Source of the DNA: Massilia phyllostachyos
Lineage (GTDB): Bacteria > Pseudomonadota > Gammaproteobacteria > Burkholderiales > Burkholderiaceae_D
Length of the DNA: 64,000 bases
Reading direction: 5' to 3'
NCBI RefSeq assembly: GCF_021044825.1
Contig: NZ_JAJNOC010000009.1
Span: 124,001-188,000, forward strand
Shown here: piece by piece, positions 8,991-16,887 of the stretch
Position numbering within the stretch: the first letter of the stretch is position 1
How the letters are laid out: every line of letters begins with the position of its first letter
The notes under the pieces: model-generated
Databases searched by the model: none
The model's input: only the letters and a program-made list of their open reading frames with translations
What the model was told of the DNA's origin: nothing
Program-made: the position numbers and the translations under genes

Positions 8991-10121
8991 ATGCTGATTT
9001 ACCTCGTCGCCGGCGCCCGTCCGAATTTCATGAAGATCGCGCCGATCGTGCGCGCGCTGCAGGCCCAGCCGGAAGGCCAGGCCGCGCTGACCTTCAAGAT
9101 CATCCACACCGGCCAGCACTACGACCGCGAGATGAACGACGTGTTCTTCGAGGAACTCGGCATTCCCCAGCCGGACGTGTTCATGGCCGCCGGCGGCGGC
9201 AGCCACGCCCAGCAGACCGCCAAGATCATGGTCGCCTTCGAGGAGCTGTGCATGGCCGAGCGCCCGGCCGCGGTGCTCGTCGTCGGTGACGTCAACTCGA
9301 CCCTGGCCTGCTCGATCGTGGCCAAGAAGCTGGTCATCCCGGTCGCCCACGTCGAGGCCGGCCTGCGCAGCGGCGACATCAGCATGCCGGAAGAAATCAA
9401 CCGCCTGGTCACCGACAGCATCTCGGACTGGTTCTTCGCCACCGAACCGGCGGCCGTCGAGCACCTGCGCCGCGAAGGCAAGCCGGAATCGGCCGTGCAC
9501 TACGTCGGCCACGTGATGGTCGACAACGTGCTGTACCAGGCCGACAAGCTGGCCAGCGCCGATACCTCGGCTTTCGAGACCAGCGGCTTCAAGGCCCGGC
9601 ATGGGGCAGGGCGCTATGGCGTCGTGACCCTGCACCGTCCGAGCAACGTCGACGACCCCGTCACGTTTGCGCGCATCGCGGGCGCGCTGAAGCAGATCGG
9701 CGAAGAATTGCCGCTGATCTTCCCGGTGCACCCGCGCACCCGCGCCAATATCGAGAAATTCGGCATCGACCTGGGCCCGAACGTCACCCTGGCGGGGCCG
9801 CAGGCCTATATGGCCTTCCTGAACCTGTGGAAGGATGCGGCCGTGGTGCTGACCGACAGCGGCGGCCTGCAGGAAGAAACCACCGCGCTGGGCGTGCCCT
9901 GCGTGACGATCCGCGAAAATACCGAACGCCCGGTGACGGTCGACGAGGGCAGCAATGTCCTGGCCGGCACCGATCCGGAAGTCATCGTGCGCGAAGCCAG
10001 GAAGGTCTTGCGCGGCGATGGCAAGCAGGGCCGCCGCCCGCAGCTGTGGGATGGCAAGGCCGCCGAGCGCATCGTCGCGGTGCTGGCGACCGAGCTGCAG
10101 GCGATGCGCAAGACCGAATAG
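8991..10121 (+). CDS. wecB: UDP-N-acetylglucosamine 2-epimerase (non-hydrolysing)
   Basis: This enzyme (376 aa, normal for the family) interconverts UDP-GlcNAc and UDP-ManNAc in the cytoplasm. The start YLVAGARPNFMKIAPIVRAL, HTGQHYDREMNDVFFEELG, VVGDVNSTLA, HVEAGLRSGDISMPEEINR, VTLHRPSNVDD and LTDSGGLQEE are all diagnostic, and the conserved catalytic Asp/Glu and His positions are kept. The ATG at 8991 has an AAGGGA nine bases upstream. The partner gene immediately downstream encodes a WecG/TagA-type ManNAc transferase. No wecC-like dehydrogenase is seen in this window, so the product is more likely used as UDP-ManNAc than as UDP-ManNAcA. Confidence 0.95.
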   Translation: MLIYLVAGARPNFMKIAPIVRALQAQPEGQAALTFKIIHTGQHYDREMNDVFFEELGIPQPDVFMAAGGGSHAQQTAKIMVAFEELCMAERPAAVLVVGDVNSTLACSIVAKKLVIPVAHVEAGLRSGDISMPEEINRLVTDSISDWFFATEPAAVEHLRREGKPESAVHYVGHVMVDNVLYQADKLASADTSAFETSGFKARHGAGRYGVVTLHRPSNVDDPVTFARIAGALKQIGEELPLIFPVHPRTRANIEKFGIDLGPNVTLAGPQAYMAFLNLWKDAAVVLTDSGGLQEETTALGVPCVTIRENTERPVTVDEGSNVLAGTDPEVIVREARKVLRGDGKQGRRPQLWDGKAAERIVAVLATELQAMRKTE

Positions 10122-10133
10122 AAAGGATTGTCC

Positions 10134-10886
10134 ATGAACGACCGCATTACGCTGATGGGCTGCCAGGTCGACAACCTGACAATGGAAGAGACGCTGGGCA
10201 AGGTGGAAGGATTCATCGCTACCGGATTGCCCCATCAGCATGTGGTCGTGAACGTGGACAAGCTGGTCAAGGCCAGCCGCGACCCGGAACTGCGGCAGAT
10301 CATCAACGACTGCGCGCTGGTGAACGTGGACGGCATGCCGGTGGTGTGGGCCTCGCGCCTGCTCGGCAAGCCGCTCAAGGAGCGGGTGGCCGGGGTCGAC
10401 CTGTTCGAGGCGCTGATGCGGCGCGCCGGCGAAAAAGGATGGCGCGTGTTCCTGCTGGGCGCGCGCGAGGAAGTCGTGAGCAAGGTGGCCGAGACTTACC
10501 AGCGCAAGCATCCGCGGCTGGTGCTGGCCGGCTACCGCAACGGCTACTGGAAGGGGGAAGAGGAGGAGCTTCTTGTCGCCGAGCAGATCCGCGCCAGCCG
10601 CGCCGACCTGCTGTTCGTGGCGATCAGCTCGCCGAAGAAGGAACAGTTCCTCGGCAAGTACCAGGCGCACATGCGGATTCCCTTCGCGATGGGCGTCGGC
10701 GGCACCTTCGACGTCGCCATCGGCAAGGTGAAGCGGGCGCCCGTGTGGATGCAGAAGTCCGGGCTGGAATGGTTCTACCGCTTCCTGCAGGAGCCGCGCC
10801 GCATGTTCCGGCGCTACTTCATCGAAGACATGGCGTTCATCGGCCTGTTGATCAAGGAAGCCTTCAAGGGCAGACAGGTTGAGTAG
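10134..10886 (+). CDS. WecG/TagA/CpsF family N-acetylmannosaminyl(uronyl)transferase
   Basis: The 250-aa product is a GT26 enzyme expected to transfer ManNAc or ManNAcA from the UDP-sugar to GlcNAc-diphospho-undecaprenol. Family motifs are VVVNVDKLVKASRDPELR, NVDGMPVVWASRLLGKPLKERVAGVDLF (about residues 62-90), VFLLGAREEVVSKVAETY and AISSPKKEQFL, GVGGTFDVAIGKVKRAPVWMQKSGLEWFYR. It starts 12 bases after wecB with AAAGGA as ribosome site. Next to wecB and without wecC, a TagA-like use of UDP-ManNAc is the simpler reading. Its stop codon lies inside the left end of a dispersed repeat (10883-10981). Confidence 0.9.
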   Translation: MNDRITLMGCQVDNLTMEETLGKVEGFIATGLPHQHVVVNVDKLVKASRDPELRQIINDCALVNVDGMPVVWASRLLGKPLKERVAGVDLFEALMRRAGEKGWRVFLLGAREEVVSKVAETYQRKHPRLVLAGYRNGYWKGEEEELLVAEQIRASRADLLFVAISSPKKEQFLGKYQAHMRIPFAMGVGGTFDVAIGKVKRAPVWMQKSGLEWFYRFLQEPRRMFRRYFIEDMAFIGLLIKEAFKGRQVE

Positions 10887-10981
10887 GGTGGGCGGTCCTC
10901 CGCCCACGCGTTCAACTCACGGATGCATTGTGGCGACGCATTGATTCGTTGAACGCGTGGGCAAAGGATTGCCCACCCTAC
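10883..10981. repeat. Dispersed palindromic repeat, copy 1
   Basis: The element is bounded by GTAGGGTGGGC and GCCCACCCTAC. Inside are two hairpins (GTGGGCGG/CCGCCCAC and GTGGGC/GCCCAC) and an inner inverted pair GCGTTCAAC/GTTGAACGC. Further copies occur at 46163-46285 and 57698-57810, each right at a gene end. The left end supplies the TAG stop of the preceding transferase gene. Apparent reading frames within it are by-products of the repeat. Confidence 0.9.
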
Positions 10982-11170
10982 AAAAGCATTGCTCGAGCAG
11001 TGGCCACAGAAGCCATTTGCCCCACATAAAAACAAGCCCAGGAGACCGCCGTGCGGCGCTGCAACAGCTGCCGCGCTAGCGTGCGTGGAGTTCCGCAACG
11101 GCCGTGATATGCTAGGCCGTTGATTGTCATCTTGTTAATACATTTCACATATCACAGAGAGCAAAAAGAC

Positions 11171-12169
11171 ATGAAGATCCTGGTTACTGGCGGTATGGGT
11201 TACATCGGTTCACATACCGTCGTCGAACTCCAGCAGGCCGGCCACGACGTGGTCGTGGTCGACAACCTCTCCAACGCCGTGGTGTCGGTGCAGGAGCGGG
11301 TGCAACGTATTACCGGAAAAACCTTCCAGTTCGAAGAAGCCGACATCCGCGACCGCGCCGCCATGGAGCGCATCTTCGGCGACCACAAGGTCGACGCCGT
11401 GATCCACTTCGCCGGCCTGAAGGCGGTGGGCGAGTCGGTGGCCCAGCCGCTGCGCTACTACGACAACAACGTCAACGGCAGCGTGATCCTGTTCGAGACC
11501 ATGGCCAAGTTCGGCGTCAAGACCATCGTGTTCTCGTCGTCCGCCACCGTCTACGGCGACCCGGCCTCGGTGCCGATCCGCGAAGACTTCCCGCTGTCGG
11601 CGACCAACCCCTACGGCCGCAGCAAGCTGATGATCGAAGACATCCTGCGCGATCTCGCCAAGGCCGAGCCCGACTGGCGCATCGCGCTGCTGCGCTACTT
11701 CAACCCGGTCGGCGCCCACGAGAGCGGCCTGATTGGCGAAGAGCCGAGCGGCATCCCCAACAACCTGGTTCCCTACATCGCCCAGGTCGCCAACGGACAG
11801 CGTGAAAAACTGTCCGTCTTCGGCGGCGACTACCCGACGCCCGACGGCACCGGGCTGCGCGACTACATCCACGTGGTCGATCTCGCGATCGGCCACGTGA
11901 AGACCCTCGACCGCCTGGCCAGGGAGCCCGGCATCGTTACCTACAACCTCGGCACCGGCCGCGGCAACAGCGTGCTGGAAATGGTGCGCGCCTTCGAAGC
12001 CGCATGCGGACGCAAGATCGCCTACCAGATCGTCGACCGCCGCCCCGGCGACGTGGCCAAGTGCTACGCCGATCCGGCCAAGGCCCGGGAAGAACTGGGC
12101 TGGACCGCCGAACGTGATGTCGCTCAAATGTGCGCCGACGTATGGCGTTACCAAACCACAGCCAAATAA
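11171..12169 (+). CDS. galE: UDP-glucose 4-epimerase
   Basis: GalE (332 aa) interconverts UDP-glucose and UDP-galactose (and often the N-acetyl forms) with bound NAD. The short-chain dehydrogenase fold shows the nucleotide loop GGMGYIGSH at residues 7-15, HFAGLKAVGESV, the SSSATVYG segment with catalytic Ser near 123-124, and the Y148-x3-K152 pair in NPYGRSK. ALLRYFNPVGAHESG and YIHVVDLAIGH complete the family pattern. The ATG at 11171 begins the Rossmann motif; an earlier in-frame ATG at 11120 would add an unrelated leader. It follows a 284-bp gap holding a repeat, so it may start a new transcription unit with the two sugar-nucleotide genes behind it. Confidence 0.95.
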   Translation: MKILVTGGMGYIGSHTVVELQQAGHDVVVVDNLSNAVVSVQERVQRITGKTFQFEEADIRDRAAMERIFGDHKVDAVIHFAGLKAVGESVAQPLRYYDNNVNGSVILFETMAKFGVKTIVFSSSATVYGDPASVPIREDFPLSATNPYGRSKLMIEDILRDLAKAEPDWRIALLRYFNPVGAHESGLIGEEPSGIPNNLVPYIAQVANGQREKLSVFGGDYPTPDGTGLRDYIHVVDLAIGHVKTLDRLAREPGIVTYNLGTGRGNSVLEMVRAFEAACGRKIAYQIVDRRPGDVAKCYADPAKAREELGWTAERDVAQMCADVWRYQTTAK

Positions 12170-12198
12170 ACGAATTCATTTACATTAAGGACGGTCCG

Positions 12199-13377
12199 AT
12201 GAAAGCCATGATTCTTGCAGCAGGCAAGGGCACGCGTGTGCGCCCGCTGACCTATGACCTGCCAAAACCCATGATCCCGCTGCTGGGAAAACCCGTGATG
12301 GCCTACCTGGTCGAACACCTCAAGAAGCACGGCGTGACCGAAATCATGGTCAACGTCAGCTGGCTGCACGAGAAGATCGAAGAATACTTCGGTGAAGGCG
12401 AGCAGTTCGGGGTGCAGATCGGCTACTCCTTCGAGGGCTATATCAAGGACGACGGCGCGGTCGTGCCGGAACCGATCGGCTCGGCCGGCGGCATGAAGAA
12501 GATCCAGGAATTCGGCGGCTTCTTCGACGACACCACCATCGTCCTGTGCGGCGACGCCCTGATCGACCTCGACCTGAAAGCCGCGCTGCTCGAGCACCGC
12601 CGCAAGGGCGCGATGGCCTCGGTCATCACCAAGGAGGTTCCTTGGGACAAGGTCTCGTCGTATGGCGTGGTGGTCACCGACGCCGACGGCCGCATCACCG
12701 AGTTCCAGGAAAAGCCGAGCGAAGCCGAAGCCAAGTCGAACTTCATCTCGACCGGCATCTACATCTTCGAACCGGAAGTCATCGACCTGATCCCGTCGGG
12801 CGTGCCCTTCGACATCGGTTCCGAACTGTTCCCTCTCCTGGCAGAGCGCGGCCTGCCGTTCTACGCCCAGGGCCGCCCCTTCAACTGGCTCGACATCGGC
12901 ACCATGAGCGACTACTGGGAAGTGCTGCAGACCGTGCTGACCGGCGAAGTCAACCACATGGACGTGCCGGGCATCCAGATCGAACCCGGCGTCTGGACCG
13001 GGCTGAACACCAGCATCGACTGGGAAGGCACCACGATCGAGGGCCCGGTCTACATCGGTTCCAACGTGCGCATCGAAGCCGGCGCGCGCATCGTCGGCCC
13101 GACCTGGATCGGCCACGGCAGCCACATCTGTGAAGGCGCGGAAGTGGTGCGCAGCGTCTTGTTCGAATACACACGGGTGTTGCATGATGTAACATTGCAT
13201 GAAATGATAGTTTTCAAGGATTACAGTGTCGACCGCAAGGGCGAGATGAAACATGCCTCGGAATATTCGTCCGAGGAATGGGTCAACGCGCGCGACCGCC
13301 GTCGTTCACGCCGCAAGGAAGAAGCCACCCAGGCCAGTATCGAAGTAGAGAAAATTTCAGAGAAAGTTAGCGCATGA
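12199..13377 (+). CDS. Sugar-phosphate nucleotidyltransferase with left-handed beta-helix domain
   Basis: This 392-aa pyrophosphorylase would activate a sugar-1-phosphate (candidates: mannose, glucose) with a nucleotide. The N-terminal Rossmann-like domain has the signature MILAAGKGTRVRPLTYDLPKPMIPLLGKPVM, CGDALIDLDL, EFQEKPSEAEAK and WLDIGT. A C-terminal hexapeptide-type left-handed beta-helix (about residues 270-350) contains GPVYIGSNVRIEAGARIVGP and IGHGSHI. This architecture is that of GDP-mannose pyrophosphorylase-like and glucose-1-phosphate thymidylyl/uridylyltransferase-like proteins. The ATG at 12199 is preceded by AAGGACGG. It overlaps the start of the ManC/AlgA-type gene by 4 bases (ATGA), indicating translational coupling. 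Base and sugar specificity cannot be decided. Confidence 0.85.
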   Translation: MKAMILAAGKGTRVRPLTYDLPKPMIPLLGKPVMAYLVEHLKKHGVTEIMVNVSWLHEKIEEYFGEGEQFGVQIGYSFEGYIKDDGAVVPEPIGSAGGMKKIQEFGGFFDDTTIVLCGDALIDLDLKAALLEHRRKGAMASVITKEVPWDKVSSYGVVVTDADGRITEFQEKPSEAEAKSNFISTGIYIFEPEVIDLIPSGVPFDIGSELFPLLAERGLPFYAQGRPFNWLDIGTMSDYWEVLQTVLTGEVNHMDVPGIQIEPGVWTGLNTSIDWEGTTIEGPVYIGSNVRIEAGARIVGPTWIGHGSHICEGAEVVRSVLFEYTRVLHDVTLHEMIVFKDYSVDRKGEMKHASEYSSEEWVNARDRRRSRRKEEATQASIEVEKISEKVSA

Positions 13378-14792
13378 AAATTTACCCAGTGATCCTCTCC
13401 GGCGGCGCCGGCACCCGCCTGTGGCCGCTGTCGCGTGCGGTGCTGCCCAAGCAGCTCCTGCCCCTGGTCGCCGACAAGACCATGCTGCAGGAAACCGCGC
13501 AACGCGTGGCCGGCTGGCCGGGAGTGATGGCGCCCTTGGTGGTCTGCGGTAACGACCACCGTTTCATGGTGGCCGAGCAATTGCGCGAAGTTGGCATCAC
13601 GCCGCTCGGCATCCTGCTCGAGCCCGTCGGCCGCAACACCGCTCCGGCGGTGGCGGCCGCCGCGAACTACCTGAAAGCGATCGACCCGGAAGCGCTGATG
13701 CTGGTGCTGCCGGCCGACCACGTGATCGACAACGGCGCCGCCTTCCGCGACGCCGTCGAGCGCGCCGTGACCCTGGTGGGGCAGGGCAAGCTCGCCACCT
13801 TCGGCATCGTGCCGACCTCGCCCGAAACCGGCTACGGCTACATCCGCCGCGGCGAAGCGGTGGCCAATTGCGGCGACTGCTACGCGGTGGCGCGCTTCGT
13901 CGAGAAGCCGGACGCCGCCACCGCCCAGTCCTTCCTGGACGAAGGCGGCTATTACTGGAACAGCGGCATGTTCATGTTCGGCGCCGAGCGTTTCCTGGCC
14001 GAGCTGAAGGAACACGCGCCGCAGATCGCCGCGGCCGCCGAAAAAGCGGTGAGCACCGGCTACCGCGACCTCGATTTCTGCCGCCTGGAAGAGCAGGCCT
14101 TCACCGACAGCCCCTCGGATTCGATCGACTATGCGGTGATGGAAAAGACGGTCGACGCCGCCGTGGTGCCGGCCGATATCGGCTGGAACGACGTCGGTTC
14201 CTGGTCGGCGCTGTGGGAAGTCCAGCCCAAGGACGCCAACGGCAACGCCCAGCGCGGCGACGTCTACCTCGACAAGGTCAAGAACTCGCTGGTGCGCGCG
14301 GAATCGCGCATCGTGGCCGTGGTCGGCGTGGAAGACATCGTCGTGGTCGAGACCCAGGATGCGGTGCTGGTGACGCACAAGGACCAGGTCCAGCGCGTCA
14401 AGCAGGTGGTCGACCACCTGAAATCGAAGGCGCGCACCGAGCACCTGCACCATACCCGCGTCTACCGCCCCTGGGGCCACTACGAGGGCATCGATGCGGG
14501 CGACCGTTTCCAGGTCAAGCGTATCACGGTGAAGCCGGGCGAAAAATTGTCGCTGCAGATGCACCACCACCGCGCCGAGCACTGGGTGGTGGTCTCGGGC
14601 ACCGCCCGCGTGACCTGCGGCGAAAAGGTGAGCCTGCTGTCCGAGAACGAATCGACCTACATCCCGATCGGCATGAACCACCGCCTGGAAAATCCGGGCA
14701 AGCTGCCGCTGCACATCATCGAGGTGCAGTCCGGAAGCTACCTGGGCGAGGACGACATCGTGCGCTTCGAGGACATCTACCAGCGCGCCTGA
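13374..14792 (+). CDS. manC: Mannose-1-phosphate guanylyltransferase / mannose-6-phosphate isomerase
   Basis: The 472-aa bifunctional enzyme (AlgA/ManC/XanB type) makes GDP-mannose from mannose-1-phosphate and GTP, and usually also isomerises fructose-6-phosphate to mannose-6-phosphate. The pyrophosphorylase signature GGAGTRLWPLSRAVLPKQLLPL is at residues 8-30, with EPVGRNTAPAVA, LPADHVI, FVEKPD and YYWNSGMFMF after it. The C-terminal cupin (about 350-465) has RPWGHYEGIDAGDRFQVKRITVKPGEKLSLQMHHHRAEHW in pieces typical of type II phosphomannose isomerase, with the metal-binding QMHHHRAEHW segment intact. It is translationally coupled to the preceding pyrophosphorylase and would supply GDP-mannose to the cluster. 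Confidence 0.94.
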   Translation: MKIYPVILSGGAGTRLWPLSRAVLPKQLLPLVADKTMLQETAQRVAGWPGVMAPLVVCGNDHRFMVAEQLREVGITPLGILLEPVGRNTAPAVAAAANYLKAIDPEALMLVLPADHVIDNGAAFRDAVERAVTLVGQGKLATFGIVPTSPETGYGYIRRGEAVANCGDCYAVARFVEKPDAATAQSFLDEGGYYWNSGMFMFGAERFLAELKEHAPQIAAAAEKAVSTGYRDLDFCRLEEQAFTDSPSDSIDYAVMEKTVDAAVVPADIGWNDVGSWSALWEVQPKDANGNAQRGDVYLDKVKNSLVRAESRIVAVVGVEDIVVVETQDAVLVTHKDQVQRVKQVVDHLKSKARTEHLHHTRVYRPWGHYEGIDAGDRFQVKRITVKPGEKLSLQMHHHRAEHWVVVSGTARVTCGEKVSLLSENESTYIPIGMNHRLENPGKLPLHIIEVQSGSYLGEDDIVRFEDIYQRA

Positions 14793-14907
14793 TGCGATGC
14801 CGGCCCCGCGGCCGGCGGGGTCATCCGTGCTTGCACGCCGGAACCGTGCGAACCCTCATCCTTACTCGGGCGTAGAATGCCCGGACGTGAACCGATGAGG
14901 GGGCATC

Positions 14908-15654
14908 ATGAAATCATTCGTTGCGGCCGGGACCCTGGCCATGACCGTGACTCTAGGATTGGCCGCGCCCGCAGCGCAGGCGCAGACCGGCGGCGCGCTG
15001 CTGGACCTGACCCTCTACGGCCAGCTCGAACGCTGGCTCGGCGCCGGTCCCCTCGACCTGCGCAACATCTACACCCGCGAATTCGGCAACAACTCGCGCG
15101 ATTTTCACGCGGCCGCCGACGGCGCCGGCATGACCTTCACCCTGGCCCAGGTCAGCAACGACCTCGGCGACAGCTGGATCGTCGGCGGTTACAATCCGCA
15201 GAGCTGGTCCTCGACCGACGGCTGGCACGAGACGCCCTACGACTGGCAGCGCACCGCCTTCATCTTCAACTACACCGATGCGACCGTGTGGCGCCAGGTC
15301 ATGAGCGACAACATCCTGCCCAGCCGCGGCCTGCGCCAGACCTACAACGAGCCCAACCACGGCCCGACCTTCGGCGCCGGCTCCGACCTGTTCTTCAACG
15401 ACCGCCTGAACGCGGCGTTCTCCTGGCAGGTCAGCTACGGCGGCGGCGAGGAGGGCATCAGCATCATCGACGGCAGCCGCGGCGGCCAGCTGTTCCGGGT
15501 CGATGCGCTCGAGGTGTATTCGATCTCGCTGGTGCCCGAGCCGGGCCAGTACGCGATGCTGGCCGCGGGCCTCGGCCTGCTGGGCTGGAGCGCTTGGCGG
15601 CGCCGCGAGCGCAAGACGGTGCCGCTGCGCAGGCCGCTACGTCATCATCCGTGA
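14908..15654 (+). CDS. PEP-CTERM sorted surface protein with a TLDc-like domain
   Basis: The 248-aa precursor has a Sec signal peptide (about residues 1-25, cleavage near AQA-QT) and a C-terminal PEP-CTERM sorting signal: VPEPGQ, a hydrophobic helix (YAMLAAGLGLLGWSAW) and the basic cluster RRRERK, followed by an unusually long 13-residue tail. The mature part contains GMTFTLAQVSNDLGDSWIVGGYNPQSWSS and RTAFIFNY in pieces that match the TLDc pattern (GGYxxxSWSS...AFIF), otherwise known mostly from eukaryotic oxidation-resistance proteins. Exosortase would cleave the signal at the inner membrane; the exosortase gene is not in this window. A GAGGGGG ribosome site precedes the ATG. Biological role unknown. 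Confidence 0.8.
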   Translation: MKSFVAAGTLAMTVTLGLAAPAAQAQTGGALLDLTLYGQLERWLGAGPLDLRNIYTREFGNNSRDFHAAADGAGMTFTLAQVSNDLGDSWIVGGYNPQSWSSTDGWHETPYDWQRTAFIFNYTDATVWRQVMSDNILPSRGLRQTYNEPNHGPTFGAGSDLFFNDRLNAAFSWQVSYGGGEEGISIIDGSRGGQLFRVDALEVYSISLVPEPGQYAMLAAGLGLLGWSAWRRRERKTVPLRRPLRHHP

Positions 15655-15683
15655 GCTGACAAAATGGCAAGCTGTGGCATGAT

Positions 15684-16766
15684 GTGGACGGTTTCCTGAC
15701 CTTCCACTCTCCTGCGACGACCTTGCGAACCAAGCTGCCATTCGACCCGCGCGCCGCCGTGCGCACCCTCCTTGCCTTCCTCCTGGCCTGCGCCGCCTTC
15801 CTGCAGGCTCCCGGCGCGGCCGCCGCCCTCAAGCCGGCCGAGCTGGCCATCGTCATCAACGAGGACGACCCCGACAGCGTCGCCGTCGGCGACTACTACC
15901 GCCAGCGCCGCGACATTCCGGCCGCCAACGTGGTGCGGGTGCGCATCCCCGGCAAGCCGCAACGCCTCACGCCGGCCCAGTTCCGCCTGTTGAAGGAAGA
16001 GATCGACAGCAAGCTCGGCCCGCACATCCAGGCGGTGCTGATGATCTGGACCACGCCCTATGCGGTCGACTGCAACTCCCTGACCGGCGCCTACACCCTC
16101 GGCTTCGATGGCGCCCAGTGCGCCAAGACCTGCGCCGCCGGCCAGCCCAGCCCCTATTTCAACAGCAAATCGGCGCGGCCATTCACCGACCACGCGCTGC
16201 GGCCCTCGATGCTGCTGCCGATCAGCTCGGTCAAGGAAGCCAAGGCCCTGATCGACCGCGGCGTGGCGGCGGGCTTCCGTACCGTGCCGGCCACCGCCTA
16301 CTACCTGGCGACCTCGGAAAAGGCGCGCAACACCCGCGCCGGCTTCTTCCCGCCGCCGGGCCGGGTGCCGGCGCGCCGCCTGACCACCAAGGTGATGCAG
16401 GCCGACGTGCTGGAAGGGGCGCGCGACGTCATGGTCTACCAGACCGGCATGGCCCAGGTCGCCAAACTCGAGACCCTGGGCTTCCTGCCCGGCGCCCTGG
16501 CCGACCACCTGACCTCGCTGGGCGGCGACCTGCTGGGCACGAGCCAGATGAGCAGCCTGCGCTGGCTCGAAGCCGGGGCGACGGCCAGCTACGGCACCGT
16601 CAGCGAGCCCTGCAACCACTGGCAGAAATTCCCGAACCCGACCGTGCTGTTGCGCCGCTACCTGGGCGGCGACAGCGCGATCGAGGCCTACTGGAAGAGC
16701 GTGGCCTGGCCGGCGCAAGGCCTGTTCATCGGCGAGCCGCTGGCCACGCCCTACCGCGCGCGCTGA
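15684..16766 (+). CDS. TIGR03790-like exported protein
   Basis: The product (up to 360 aa) resembles the TIGR03790 family, proteins of unknown function found in genomes with exosortase/PEP-CTERM systems. Supporting segments are ELAIVINEDDPDSVAVGDYYRQRRDIPAANVVRV, VLMIWTTPYAVDC and FGTVSEPC-like ASYGTVSEPCNHWQKFPNP near the end, each part of a compact globular domain. A hydrophobic export segment (RTLLAFLLACAAFL) lies about 27-40 residues from the listed start. The start is uncertain: GTG 15684 is listed, while TTG 15723 and GTG 15759 are alternatives that place the signal peptide closer to the N-terminus; none has a good ribosome site. It follows a PEP-CTERM gene by 29 bases. Confidence 0.72.
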   Translation: MDGFLTFHSPATTLRTKLPFDPRAAVRTLLAFLLACAAFLQAPGAAAALKPAELAIVINEDDPDSVAVGDYYRQRRDIPAANVVRVRIPGKPQRLTPAQFRLLKEEIDSKLGPHIQAVLMIWTTPYAVDCNSLTGAYTLGFDGAQCAKTCAAGQPSPYFNSKSARPFTDHALRPSMLLPISSVKEAKALIDRGVAAGFRTVPATAYYLATSEKARNTRAGFFPPPGRVPARRLTTKVMQADVLEGARDVMVYQTGMAQVAKLETLGFLPGALADHLTSLGGDLLGTSQMSSLRWLEAGATASYGTVSEPCNHWQKFPNPTVLLRRYLGGDSAIEAYWKSVAWPAQGLFIGEPLATPYRAR

Positions 16767-16788
16767 GGGGTGTTCCCTAGCTACAACG

Positions 16789-16810
16789 GATTAGTCCGTT
16801 CGGACTAATC
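16789..16810. promoter_or_regulatory. 10-bp inverted repeat upstream of the secreted nuclease
   Basis: GATTAGTCCG and CGGACTAATC flank two T residues. The site lies about 80 bases before the nuclease start codon, followed by an AT-rich stretch, so it may be an operator for that gene or a terminator hairpin of the gene before it. No T-run follows, which favours an operator. Confidence 0.45.
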
Positions 16811-16887
16811 GGTGGTCATCATGTTGTCAATTTGCGCATTTAATATGCATTTGCTAACACGCCACCTTGACCATCCTCGGGACCTCC

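Noticed and set aside
10814..11098. Small minus-strand frame across the repeat at 10883-10981
   Set aside because: Its sequence derives from the palindromic repeat; similar pseudo-peptides arise at the other copies.
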